A stretch of 64,000 nt of DNA from an uncultured bacterium (GCA_902799955.1 CADCCQ010000007.1:39638-103637); one strand, 5' to 3'. Positions 52,759 to 62,177 are shown, counted from the stretch's first letter. Made by a program: numbers and translations. Notes: a model not told the origin generated them from the letters alone.

Positions 52759-54234
52759 ATGGGCAAGAAAGAAGAAATGACGGCTGTCGGCATCGTCGCC
52801 AGCTTCCTGAAGTCGTACAAGGCGAAGCCCGCGGAAATCCCAGTCGTGGAATGGCTGGACGGCGAGTTCGCCAACTACCCGGAGATCTGGCGTGACGAAG
52901 CGGAGCGTCGCGAGTGCAGTAGGGACGTCGTTGCTGGCGTCGATGGATTTCATGCCGCATCCGGGCGTCTTGCCGCGACAAGCGCTGCGGGCGGCACGCG
53001 CGCTGATTTCATCGAGGACTCCATCAATATGGGATGCAAGGCGGAAGGAACCGTCCTTGTCGCGAAATATGCTGCGGAGATCGATCACGCTGTCGGCGAG
53101 GCCAACAAGTTGATGGCCGAGCAGGTCTTCAAGCACCGCCCCGACGGGACGTTGGACTATTCGCAGGTAAACCGGGCGCCGACGCTTGAAGGTGGGATAG
53201 CCGAGGCTCACCACGCCGGGACGTTCAATATAGATGCCGCGACGAAGGAGTCGACATTGCATGCGGAGATGCCGGCCTCGCACGGCAAGAATTCCGTTGA
53301 TCTCATGATCAAGGATGCCGACGGCAAGATACTGAAAAGGTACCAGTCGAAGTACGGTGCCGACGCAAAAGCGACGGAGCAGCAGTTTGGGAACCGATAC
53401 CGCGGACAGCGCAAGCTTGCGCCAGAAGACCAGGTCGAGGAGATTCCCGGTGCAACCGACCACATTGAGGCCGAAGGCGTTAAATCAACCCCCCTTTCCA
53501 AAGAAGACGCGGTAAAGATGAAGGATGAGACGCAGAAGACCGGGAAGCCTCGCGAGTACGACTGGAACGACGCCAGCGCAAAGACCATCTGCAGGCATGT
53601 CGGCAAGAAGGCCATGGTGGCGGGGGCGTTCGCCGTTGGCTTTCAAGGGGCGCGGATCCTCGGCCGCCGCATTTGGAATGGCTTGACGGGGAAGAACAAC
53701 AATCCTTTGTCAGAAGACCTGAAGGAGTTTACGGAAAGCGCGGCGAAGAGCGGCGCCGCAGCGGCAGGAATGGCGGCAGTCTCCGGCGGACTCGTGGTGG
53801 CCGCCAAAAAGGGACTCTTGGGCTCGGCAGTCAAATCAGTCAAGGGTAACGTGATTGCGAATGCCGCCTGTGCGGCGGTTGAGAACATCAAGATCATAGC
53901 GAAGCTCGGCACTGGAGAAGTCTCTGGCAAGGAGGCTCTCGACATTGCCGGACGTGTCAACTGCTCGCTGGTCGGATCGTTGGCCGGCGCTGCGAAAGGC
54001 GTCGGCGTGGGCGCGGCGGTAGGTGCGGCACTCGGGCCAGTTGGCGCGGCGGTCGGAGGCTTTATTGGCGGAGTTGCCGGGGGCATTGCGGGAAGTGTTG
54101 TCGGAGAGGCGCTGTATGCGGGCGCAAAGAAGGTCTGCAAGGTTGTCTGCTCTGCCGTGAGCGCATGCGCCCGATCTGTCTGCCGTACGGTGGGCAAGGT
54201 CGCCCGTGCACTCAATCCGCTGAACTGGTTTTAA
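52759..54234 (+). CDS. Glycine-zipper membrane-associated protein with possible nuclease-like core
   Basis: A 491-aa protein; the start at 52759 has GAGGAG 7 bases upstream. The middle (~150-240) reads GGIAEAHHAGTFNIDAATKE, SVDLMIKDADGKILKRYQSK, then FGNRYRGQRKLAPEDQ. The E..D-x(n)-Q-x-K spacing recalls a degenerate PD-(D/E)XK site, but I cannot prove it. The C-terminal half is Ala/Gly-rich with a glycine zipper (VGVGAAVGAALGPVGAAVGG) able to enter membranes, then a Cys-rich end. It may be the effector of the operon; function is inferred. Confidence 0.6.
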   Translation: MGKKEEMTAVGIVASFLKSYKAKPAEIPVVEWLDGEFANYPEIWRDEAERRECSRDVVAGVDGFHAASGRLAATSAAGGTRADFIEDSINMGCKAEGTVLVAKYAAEIDHAVGEANKLMAEQVFKHRPDGTLDYSQVNRAPTLEGGIAEAHHAGTFNIDAATKESTLHAEMPASHGKNSVDLMIKDADGKILKRYQSKYGADAKATEQQFGNRYRGQRKLAPEDQVEEIPGATDHIEAEGVKSTPLSKEDAVKMKDETQKTGKPREYDWNDASAKTICRHVGKKAMVAGAFAVGFQGARILGRRIWNGLTGKNNNPLSEDLKEFTESAAKSGAAAAGMAAVSGGLVVAAKKGLLGSAVKSVKGNVIANAACAAVENIKIIAKLGTGEVSGKEALDIAGRVNCSLVGSLAGAAKGVGVGAAVGAALGPVGAAVGGFIGGVAGGIAGSVVGEALYAGAKKVCKVVCSAVSACARSVCRTVGKVARALNPLNWF

Positions 54235-54261
54235 CCTGAACAACTAGACAAGGAGACAAAA

Positions 54262-55830
54262 ATGAATACAGTTGAAGAACTGAAGGTTCGCATCAATGCG
54301 GGCTACCGACTCATCGGGCTCGAGACGCGCGACGACATCGCCGCAGAGGTGGCGATCGACGAGGTCGCCGGCATGTTTGGCATTTGCGTGGATTATTGGA
54401 GCTACGCTGCCAACTTCCCGGAGGACAACGGGATTGTGATCCCGGACTGCGTTTCCAGACTGGTGGAACATCTGCGGTATCAGAAGGAGAAACGGACAAC
54501 CATGAATGCGGGTCGCAGAATCGTGGTCCTTTCCGATGTCAACGACGGCCTATTAAGGCCTGAGGTCATTGCTTGGATCAAGATGCTGCTAAAACCAGGC
54601 GGAGCGCACGGCGGTGAAACCGTATTGATCGTGACGGGCCGAATAGTGTCGCTTCCGCAGGAGTTGCGCGAACTGTCGTGCATATTGGCTCTCTCTCTCC
54701 CGTCTGAGGATGAGATAGCCGTCGTGCTGGATGACTTTACCAGAGAGAAGGGTTGCCTGCCGCTTGGCGATTCCCAACGTATGGAAATCGTTCGCGCGCT
54801 CAAGGGGGTTCCCAAGTGCTCGGTCCCGCGTCTGCTCGGCGTTGTGTTCGGGATGACAGGACGGCTGAACGCGGGTGACATCCTTGCCGAGAAGGCGGCG
54901 GCACTTCGCAGGAACGGGCTGCTGGAGTTGGTCGATGTCTCGTCTGACTCATGTGAAGCGGGCGGGATGGAGAACTTGCGCGGATACCTTGAGCACGTCT
55001 CCAGAATCTTCGCGAACCAGGCGGAAGCCAGGAAGTTCGGTGTGGATGCACACAAAGGTATCTTGATTGCGGGAATGCCAGGGTGTGGCAAAAGCCTTGC
55101 AGTCAAGTTTGCGGCAAAGAAGTTCGTCTTGCCGTTGCTCCGTCTTGACATGGGGCGGCTTATGGGACGTTACAACGGCGAGAGCGAATGTAATCTGCGG
55201 GAGGCACTGGCGGTCGCCGAGGCGCATGCGCCATGCATTTTGTGGATAGACGAAATAGAGAAAGCCTTTGCAGGCGTCGGCAAGGACTGCGACAACGGCG
55301 TGGCGACACGTCTCTTTGGCAGTTTTCTCACATGGATGAACGAGCGCACCTCGCCTGTTTATACTATGGCGACGGCGAACGACATACATGGGCTCCCACC
55401 CGAGCTCTTGCGCAGAGGGCGCTTTGACGAACTCTTCTTTGTCGATTTCCCGACAGCTTTGGAGGCGGAGAGCATCTTTCGCGTGCAACTTGCGCGTAGG
55501 GGCTGCAAACTTTGTGATCCCGAGATCGCAGAGCTTGCGGGCACGGCTTATGGGCGCGGCTTCTCTGGGGTGGACATTGAGGGCGCGGTGAAGTCGGGCG
55601 TCGAGATGGCGTTCGAGCGCCGCATAGAGGCTCGTCGTAGGATCGACGGGGATTGGGAGCAAATCGCAGTTGAGAAGGCTGACTTCGACGAGGCCATGTC
55701 ATTGGTAAAGTCGACCACGGAGACTATGGGGGGCAAGGTGCAGGACCTTCGCGAAAGGTTCGAGAGGTTCCGCCTTACGCCAGCGTCAGTGTCTGTTGGC
55801 AATGTTGAAAAAACATTTCCACAGTTTTAA
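54262..55830 (+). CDS. Ycf46-like AAA+ ATPase
   Basis: A 522-aa ATPase with a degenerate N-terminal AAA-like half (~1-230, VVLSDVNDGLLRPEVIAWIK) and a full AAA+ domain (~255-460). Walker A is GILIAGMPGCGKSLAVK, the pore-loop region is MGRLMGRYNGESE, Walker B is CILWIDEIEKAFAGVG, sensor 1 is YTMATANDIHGL, and LLRRGRFDELFFVD carries the arginine fingers. This is the Ycf46/FtsH-like classic clade, without a protease. It may remodel the kinase-phosphatase client or the membrane proteins beside it. AAGGAG precedes the start. Confidence 0.85.
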   Translation: MNTVEELKVRINAGYRLIGLETRDDIAAEVAIDEVAGMFGICVDYWSYAANFPEDNGIVIPDCVSRLVEHLRYQKEKRTTMNAGRRIVVLSDVNDGLLRPEVIAWIKMLLKPGGAHGGETVLIVTGRIVSLPQELRELSCILALSLPSEDEIAVVLDDFTREKGCLPLGDSQRMEIVRALKGVPKCSVPRLLGVVFGMTGRLNAGDILAEKAAALRRNGLLELVDVSSDSCEAGGMENLRGYLEHVSRIFANQAEARKFGVDAHKGILIAGMPGCGKSLAVKFAAKKFVLPLLRLDMGRLMGRYNGESECNLREALAVAEAHAPCILWIDEIEKAFAGVGKDCDNGVATRLFGSFLTWMNERTSPVYTMATANDIHGLPPELLRRGRFDELFFVDFPTALEAESIFRVQLARRGCKLCDPEIAELAGTAYGRGFSGVDIEGAVKSGVEMAFERRIEARRRIDGDWEQIAVEKADFDEAMSLVKSTTETMGGKVQDLRERFERFRLTPASVSVGNVEKTFPQF

Positions 55831-55865
55831 TACATCATACATCCAAAAAAGAAAGAAGGCAAAAC

Positions 55866-56891
55866 ATGAATGACAAAGTAGTAAATGCGGAAATACGCGT
55901 ATGCGATGGCGACTCCAAGAGCAACGCCAGGGGAATCGCTATGGTTGCGTTGCCAGTTGGGTTGCTGGCAGTGATGGGACTGGCGTTCTTGTGGTGCTGT
56001 CCAGAGTGGCATCCGGGGATGTTCGGCGAGCACTGGCAGTTCAAGCGGCAGCTCTGTTGGAATGCCATAGGAATAGTGGCGTTCTGCATGCCGCTGCTGG
56101 CCGGATGGACGCGGTGGTTGAGGTGGGCTCCTGTCATGGTGGCGGTGTGGTTCGCGATGTTTGCGGCCTCGCAGTTCTCGCCGCATGGCGGCAGCGGGTG
56201 GCTTGTCTCTCTTGGCCCAATACGCCTCGACGTACTTGGCATGTTGCCGTTCACTTTGGCGATGATGCTTGCTTGGATTTCCCATAGGTTCGGGTTCCGA
56301 GCGGTGCGGATGCTCATGATCCTCGGCGTCTCGATTTCGCTTGTGCTGGCGGTACGCATAGCGGCAAATGCCAATCGAGCGTCGCGTGTCGCGGCATGGT
56401 TCAGCGGCAATCCACCGACAAAGGAACTGGCCGAGAACGACTCTTCCCTGGCTCGCGCCTGGGCGCAGAAGACCACTGCCGAGGCATTTCACGAGTCGCA
56501 CTGGTTCTCCGGAAATGAGAATCATCTGCGGAACAATCCACTTCCTGGCCGCTTTACTTCGGCAATGCCCGCATCTGCGGCGCTTAGGTTTGGAAAGTGG
56601 TTTTTACTTGTTGTCGGGGCGGCATTCGGATTCCTGGGATTGTGTCTTGCAAGGGTTTGGCTTGGCACTGCGGATCAAGGCAAGAAGGTGTTCCTTGGGG
56701 TGTCTGGGCTTGGTATCTTCATTCCTGCAATATTGGGAACATGTGAATGCATAGGCCTCACGCCCGTCTTATACACCTGTGTGCCTCTGGTTTCGTATGG
56801 AGGAACCCCCGTCATGATTACTTGGCTCATTGCCGGAACGCTTGCATCCATCTGGCTGGATGGAGCCAATGGTGAACAAAAGGATGTATAA
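55866..56891 (+). CDS. SEDS (FtsW/RodA-like) polytopic membrane protein
   Basis: A 341-aa protein with about eight membrane segments after a polar N-terminus. SEDS-like signs are FKRQLCWNAIGIVAFCMPLL, LGMLPFTLAMMLAWI (compare the conserved K/P-F helix), LGVSISLVLAVRI and the C-terminal VPLVSYGGTPVMI, close to the SYGG signature of FtsW/RodA. An extra soluble loop (~170-225, HWFSGNENHLRNNPLPGRF) replaces the usual one. It is a divergent member, so glycan polymerase activity is uncertain. Last gene of the sigma-54 operon. Confidence 0.65.
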   Translation: MNDKVVNAEIRVCDGDSKSNARGIAMVALPVGLLAVMGLAFLWCCPEWHPGMFGEHWQFKRQLCWNAIGIVAFCMPLLAGWTRWLRWAPVMVAVWFAMFAASQFSPHGGSGWLVSLGPIRLDVLGMLPFTLAMMLAWISHRFGFRAVRMLMILGVSISLVLAVRIAANANRASRVAAWFSGNPPTKELAENDSSLARAWAQKTTAEAFHESHWFSGNENHLRNNPLPGRFTSAMPASAALRFGKWFLLVVGAAFGFLGLCLARVWLGTADQGKKVFLGVSGLGIFIPAILGTCECIGLTPVLYTCVPLVSYGGTPVMITWLIAGTLASIWLDGANGEQKDV

Positions 56892-56954
56892 CCAGGGGAT
56901 AGGAAGGAAGAAGCTGAGTTTTGTATGTCGTTCGGCGCCCCGCTCTTTTGCCTC

Positions 56955-56983
56955 TTGCCATTTCGGGTGGTTTGTTGTATACT
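56955..56983 (+). promoter_or_regulatory. Sigma-70-type promoter abutting the DUF2723 gene
   Basis: TTGCCA (56955-56960), a 17-base spacer and TATACT (56978-56983). The ATG at 56995 is only 11 bases after the -10, so the leader is ~5 bases or less and no Shine-Dalgarno fits. Confidence 0.7.
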
Positions 56984-56994
56984 AATATGCTAAT

Positions 56995-59900
56995 ATGAAA
57001 AAGAGCTTCTTCTCGAAATTCGACTGGGCTGCGTTCTGGACGGCGACGTTCGTGACGTTTGCCGTCTACTTCTATACGCTCGGTCCGTCCGTGGGTCTCG
57101 AGGACTCCGGCGAGCTGGCTACTGCCGCGGCGCATCTTGGCGTTCCGCATCCGCCTGGGTATCCGTTCTGGACGCTTTGCAGCTGGATATTCTGCAAGGT
57201 GTTTTCGTTCGTCACCTACATGGGCCATCCTACGCCGGCCTGGGCGGTGAGCTGCTGCAGCGCCGTGTTCGGCGCGTTCGCGGCGGGCTGCACGGCTATG
57301 CTCATCTGCAGAAGCGCGCATGACTTCATAGTGAAGGACGATGCGTCCGACGCGGGCGCGGACTGGCTCTCGTTCGGCGGCGGCGTCGGCGGCGCCCTGG
57401 CGTTCTCCTTCTCGCCTGTCGAGTGGTCGCAGTCCACGATTGTCGAGATATACTCGCTCAACGCGCTCTTCCTGATGTGGGTGTTTCTCCTTTCCTACCG
57501 CTGGATGAAGAGGCCGTCGGACAAGATTCTGTGGTTCACCGCGTTTGTTTTCGGGCTTGGCCTCACGAACTACCAGGTGCTTCTCTTCGCGATCGTCCCC
57601 ATCGCCATCATAATATGCCTCAGGAACTTCTCCATGTTTCGGGACTTCCTCCTCTACCTGATCCCCGTCGCGCTGACGTGCCAGGTTCTGCAGATAGGCG
57701 AGCTCCAGCGCGCGAATGAGTTCATGACGTCTGACGTCATCAACAAGCACATGGCGCTGAAGACGTGCGCGTCGACTCCGTCGACGGCCGCGCTTGTGTT
57801 CGCGTTTGTGGCGCTTGTCGCGGGGATGATCGTTGCGGCGGTGCTCCGCGCCAGGGGGCGTCGCGACGTCGCAAAGATCTCCGCCATGATTGGCGGCGGC
57901 GTCGCTCTGGCGGTCATGGCGTTCGCCGTCATCGGGATATTCGCCGGCGAGGTCTCGTGGCCCGCGCTGTCTCCCAACCAGGGGACGGAGGCGGACATCA
58001 CGGCGCCGCTTGTGAACCCGCGCATATACGTGTGGGTGGCGATGTTCATGGTGGTGAGCGTTGTGTGCGGGGTCCTTGCCGCGCTGTGGAAGGAGGACGG
58101 CGACGAGAACGGCAGCACTCTCGAGATCGTGTTTCTTGTCGGTGCGGCGGTCTCCGTGCTGATAGCGGTCGCGATCGTGTACGGCTTCGTCGGCGAGCCC
58201 AGTTCCTACGGATACCAGGGCAAGTGGAAGTACGACTGGGATTCGTCGGAGTTCATCTGCACCATGCTGGTGATGACGCTTCTGGCGGTTTCCCTGTTCG
58301 TGAAGCGCGGGTTGTCGTACTCGATCCCGGTTGCAGGCTTCCAGATAGTCCTGTTCCTTCTCCTCCGGCGCGGGGCGATGAACGGTCTCGTGCACCCAAC
58401 GAGCTGGTGGTTCTGGTGGCCCGTCGTCTGGAACTTCGTCGTCCTGGCGCTGGCGTGGATCGTCCTGCCGCACGGTCGTTCCGTCGCGGGCGCGGCGTTC
58501 TTCGCGCAGCTCGGCGTCTCGTTCTACGCCTACATGCCGATAGTCTCCGACATCAGGAACCCCCCGATGAACTGGGGCTACCCGAGGACGTGGGATGGCT
58601 TCAAGCACGCGATCACGCGCGGGCAGTACGAGGCGATCACGATTCCCGAGTTCACGAGCTTCAAGGTTTTCTGGGAGTTCATCAAGGAGCAGATGGGCCA
58701 TTACTTCGCCGACGTGAAGATGCAGTTCTCCGATTTCCTGGCGTTCTTCGCGCTGGTGCCGTTCGCGTGCTGGGGGTTCGTGGTCAAGGCGAAGTCGCGC
58801 AAGGTGCGCGTTACGGCGCTATGGGCGGTGTCCGGAATACTGGCGCTTCTGCTTGTGCGCGCCCTGATGGCGGGCTTCGGCGTTGGCGACGGGGAGGGAT
58901 GGCAGGTGATCGACCGCATCCTGCTCGCGCTCATGGCGCTTGCGTCGCTCGTCGGCGTTGTTTCCATTGCGTGGGGACAGGTCCTTGTCAAGACGACCGT
59001 CGCCACGCGGCGGTTCGTCGAGACCGCGATACGCGGCCGGGACTACCGGCGGCTGGGAGCTTTCGCGGCGCTGGCGTTGATCGGCGTCTCGTTTGCGGCG
59101 CGTCCGTATGTCGTCTGGGTCCGCAACGGCGGGAAGGCAGGCTCCTGGCTGCCGCTGGTCCTGACGCTTCTGGTGCTTTGCGCGTTCGCGCTTCTCGTCC
59201 TGGGCGCCAGGGGGCTGCTCCGGTTCCGGCGCAGCCTGCACGACAAGCCCTGCGTGCCGTCATTCCACGCCAGGGGCGTGACGCAGCAGTGGCTCATCGC
59301 CTCGGGCGTCTCGTTCTTCGTGATGTCCGTGCCGCTCATCGTCCTCGCGAAGGTCAAGGGCGACCTGCAGGACGGCTTCATCCAGAAGGTGAAGTTCATA
59401 TCGTCGCATGCGATGATCGCCCTGTGGATCGGCTACGGCCTCGTGCTCGTCGGCGTGGTCGCGCGCAACCTCGCCGCGGGCGGGAACAGGCTTTCGCGCC
59501 GCGCCGTCGCATGGCTTGCGGCCGGTCTTGCCGCCGTGATGATCCTCTCCGCCGCCGTCGCGCCTATATGGCAGAACTACAACGACGCCGAGCTTGTCCA
59601 CAAGCTCGGCAGCTCCGAGCAGAACGACCATACCTTCGGCTGGCAGTTCGGCGCGTACCAGCTCGACGGGGCGAAGGCCATCCGCGAGCAGCTGACGGCG
59701 GACGAGGAGCCGCTGCCGGACCCGGACTGGCCGCCGCCGATGGACCCGTTCGCCATCTTCTTCGGCGGCACCGACCCGGGCCGCTTCGTGCCGACCTACA
59801 TGATCTACTCCGCGAACTTCCGCCCCGACGTCTACCTCATCACGCAGAACGCCCTTGCGGACGAGACCTACATGGCCGTCCAGCGCGACCTCTACGGAGA

Positions 59901-61143
59901 CGAGATATGGATTCCGTCGAAGGAGGACAGCGGCGAGGCGTTCAACATCTACGTCGACGAGGTGAAGCGCGGCGTGAGGCCCGCGAACGGCGACCTGAAG
60001 ATCGAGAACGGCAGGGTGCAGGTCACGGGCGCGCTGGGCGTCATGGAGATCAACGGCATCCTAACCAAGATGATGCACGACCACGACCGGCTGCGCCACT
60101 CCTTCTACGTTGAGGAGAGCTACGCGATCCCCTGGATGTACCCGTACCTCTCTCCGCACGGCCTGATCATGAAGCTCAACGCCGACAGGACGCCCTACGA
60201 CCCGAAGACCGCCGCAAAGGACCGCGACTTCTGGGACTGGTACACGCGCCGCCTCGTGGACGACCCGATGTTCCGGCGCGACTTCGCCGCGCAGAAGAGC
60301 TTCTCCAAGCTCCGCGCCGCCATCGCCGGGCTGTACCGCTCCCAGGGTCGCCGCGCCGACGCAGCCCAGGCGTTCCGCGAGGCGCACGTCATCTACCCGC
60401 CCTCGCCCGAGGCGACGTTCAGGTACGTCAGCGAGATGCTGATTCCGCTGGACAGGCTGTCCGTCATCTCCGAGCTGATGGACTATACCGACGTCCTGGA
60501 CCCCAACGGCGGGCGCACCGCGAGGATCCGCTCCTACGTCACCACCCGCCGCACCATCGACAGGCTTGAGGGCAAGCGCCGTTCCGGACCGCTGTCGACC
60601 GACGAGGAGTGGACGCTTGCCGAGTGCTACGCGAACCTCGGCCACCTCTCGGAGGCCGCAAGGCGCATGGCGCGGCTACTGCCCGGCGTCACGGACCTGA
60701 AGCGCCTGGAGGGCGCGGTCGCGGTGTTCATCGGCGCAAAGGACTATGCGAGCGCCGAGAGGGCGATCCTCGCCGTGTTCAGGGCGGCAAAGCGCCCTCC
60801 GGCGGAGATGCTCGCCGAACTGGTGGTCGTCCAGCACCGCCTGGGCAAGCGCGGCGAGGCATACGCCACGTTGGACAAGGCGATTCGCGTCAACCCCAAG
60901 ATGGCCAGGGACCGCGCCTATGCCTACCTGGCCGGGCTCGAGCCTGGCGAACAGGACGTCACTCTCTGGCTGCGGCTCGCCAGGCAGTTCAGGCGCGGCA
61001 AGGACATGCCGCGCGCCCAGGAATGCCTGATAAGGGCGTTCAACCTCGCGCCCGAACGCGCACAGGAGGAATGCCGCAGGGACGACGAGCTATACAGGAT
61101 CTTCCAGACAATATTGAAGGAGCAATCTCAAAGGAGAAGATGA
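56995..61143 (+). CDS. DUF2723 polytopic membrane protein with C-terminal TPR-like domain
   Basis: A 1382-aa protein. The N-terminus carries the DUF2723 hallmark GLEDSGELATAAAHLGVPHP followed by PGYPFW after the first helix. DUF2723 proteins resemble protein O-mannosyltransferases (GT-C fold), with the DSGE acidic pair in the first loop. More than ten hydrophobic segments follow to about residue 880, then a soluble part (~900-1100, DPFAIFFGGTDPGRFVP). A helical TPR-like C-terminus (~1100-1380, EEWTLAECYANLGHLSEAAR) follows. It is probably a lipid-linked sugar glycosyltransferase; acceptor unknown. The stop overlaps ilvE. Confidence 0.85.
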   Translation: MKKSFFSKFDWAAFWTATFVTFAVYFYTLGPSVGLEDSGELATAAAHLGVPHPPGYPFWTLCSWIFCKVFSFVTYMGHPTPAWAVSCCSAVFGAFAAGCTAMLICRSAHDFIVKDDASDAGADWLSFGGGVGGALAFSFSPVEWSQSTIVEIYSLNALFLMWVFLLSYRWMKRPSDKILWFTAFVFGLGLTNYQVLLFAIVPIAIIICLRNFSMFRDFLLYLIPVALTCQVLQIGELQRANEFMTSDVINKHMALKTCASTPSTAALVFAFVALVAGMIVAAVLRARGRRDVAKISAMIGGGVALAVMAFAVIGIFAGEVSWPALSPNQGTEADITAPLVNPRIYVWVAMFMVVSVVCGVLAALWKEDGDENGSTLEIVFLVGAAVSVLIAVAIVYGFVGEPSSYGYQGKWKYDWDSSEFICTMLVMTLLAVSLFVKRGLSYSIPVAGFQIVLFLLLRRGAMNGLVHPTSWWFWWPVVWNFVVLALAWIVLPHGRSVAGAAFFAQLGVSFYAYMPIVSDIRNPPMNWGYPRTWDGFKHAITRGQYEAITIPEFTSFKVFWEFIKEQMGHYFADVKMQFSDFLAFFALVPFACWGFVVKAKSRKVRVTALWAVSGILALLLVRALMAGFGVGDGEGWQVIDRILLALMALASLVGVVSIAWGQVLVKTTVATRRFVETAIRGRDYRRLGAFAALALIGVSFAARPYVVWVRNGGKAGSWLPLVLTLLVLCAFALLVLGARGLLRFRRSLHDKPCVPSFHARGVTQQWLIASGVSFFVMSVPLIVLAKVKGDLQDGFIQKVKFISSHAMIALWIGYGLVLVGVVARNLAAGGNRLSRRAVAWLAAGLAAVMILSAAVAPIWQNYNDAELVHKLGSSEQNDHTFGWQFGAYQLDGAKAIREQLTADEEPLPDPDWPPPMDPFAIFFGGTDPGRFVPTYMIYSANFRPDVYLITQNALADETYMAVQRDLYGDEIWIPSKEDSGEAFNIYVDEVKRGVRPANGDLKIENGRVQVTGALGVMEINGILTKMMHDHDRLRHSFYVEESYAIPWMYPYLSPHGLIMKLNADRTPYDPKTAAKDRDFWDWYTRRLVDDPMFRRDFAAQKSFSKLRAAIAGLYRSQGRRADAAQAFREAHVIYPPSPEATFRYVSEMLIPLDRLSVISELMDYTDVLDPNGGRTARIRSYVTTRRTIDRLEGKRRSGPLSTDEEWTLAECYANLGHLSEAARRMARLLPGVTDLKRLEGAVAVFIGAKDYASAERAILAVFRAAKRPPAEMLAELVVVQHRLGKRGEAYATLDKAIRVNPKMARDRAYAYLAGLEPGEQDVTLWLRLARQFRRGKDMPRAQECLIRAFNLAPERAQEECRRDDELYRIFQTILKEQSQRRR

Positions 61144-62171
61144 AAATGCCAAGAACAGACATAGACTGGGAGAAGCTGGGGTTCGGCTTCTCGGACGTGA
61201 ACTGCCACATACGCTACACGTGGCGCGACGGCAAGTGGGGCGAGGCCGAGTTCGTCAAGGAGCCCTACATAACAATGCACATCGGCGCCAGCTGCCTGCA
61301 CTACGGGCAGGAGTGCTTCGAAGGCATAAAGGCGTTCCGGCAGAAGAGCGGCAGGCTGGCGATCTTCCGCCCGGAGGAGAACGCGAAGCGGATGTTCAAG
61401 ACGGCCGTGCGCTGCGTGATGCCGCCCGTGCCCGAGGAGATGTTCCTCGAGGCGTGCGAGAAAATCGTGGCGGCGAACGAGGAGTATGTCCCGCCGTACG
61501 GGACCGGCGGCTCGCTCTACCTGCGCCCGCTTCTGATAGGCACCGGCCCGCAGATCGGCGTCGCCCCGGCGAAGGAGTACACCTTCATGATCATGGTGAT
61601 GCCAGTGGGCGCCTACTACAAGGGCGGGCTCAAGCCCGTGCGCGCCGTGATCCTCGACGACTGGGACCGCGCCGCGCCCCACGGCATGGGCGACGTAAAG
61701 GTAGGCGGAAACTATGCGGCCTCCCTCTTCGCGCACGAGAAGGCGAAGCGCGAGGGCTGGCCCGTCGAGCTGTACCTCGACGCAAAGACCCACACCTACA
61801 TCGAGGAGTTCTCGACGTCGAACTTCCTCGGCATCAAGAAGGACGGCACGTACGTCACGCCTGACAGCCACTCCGTCCTGCCCTCCGTGACGAACATGTC
61901 GCTCCGAGAGGTCGCGGCGGACCTCGGCTGGAAGGTCGAGTGCCGCCCCGTCCCGTACACCGAGATCCGCGAGTTCGCGGAGGTCGCGGCGTGCGGAACG
62001 GCGGTCGTCGTCACGCCAGTGTGGGAGATCACGCGCGGCGGGGAGGTCATCCGCATTTCCGAGCCAGATGCCGTCGGCGAGCATCTGCAGAAGCTCTACG
62101 ACACCGTCCAGGGCATCCAGTACGGCGTTCTGCCGGACACCCACGGCTGGTGCCACGAAGTCAAGGTCTGA
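61140..62171 (+). CDS. ilvE: Branched-chain amino acid aminotransferase
   Basis: A 343-aa class IV PLP aminotransferase for the last step of Val, Leu and Ile synthesis. The start at 61140 overlaps the previous stop (ATGA) and follows AAGGAG. Motifs are HYGQECFEGIKAFR near residue 57, LYLRPLLIGTGPQIGV, PLP Lys in GMGDVKVGGNYAASLF near residue 190, YIEEFSTSNFLGIK and CGTAVVVTPVWEI. Length and wording match the large (eukaryote-like) BCAT branch. It is probably co-transcribed with the DUF2723 gene. Confidence 0.92.
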   Translation: MKMPRTDIDWEKLGFGFSDVNCHIRYTWRDGKWGEAEFVKEPYITMHIGASCLHYGQECFEGIKAFRQKSGRLAIFRPEENAKRMFKTAVRCVMPPVPEEMFLEACEKIVAANEEYVPPYGTGGSLYLRPLLIGTGPQIGVAPAKEYTFMIMVMPVGAYYKGGLKPVRAVILDDWDRAAPHGMGDVKVGGNYAASLFAHEKAKREGWPVELYLDAKTHTYIEEFSTSNFLGIKKDGTYVTPDSHSVLPSVTNMSLREVAADLGWKVECRPVPYTEIREFAEVAACGTAVVVTPVWEITRGGEVIRISEPDAVGEHLQKLYDTVQGIQYGVLPDTHGWCHEVKV

Positions 62172-62177
62172 CAGCCA

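Noticed and set aside
56827..58701. 624-residue minus-strand frame opposite the DUF2723 gene
   Set aside because: Very charged, repetitive composition without motifs; antisense to a clear membrane protein.
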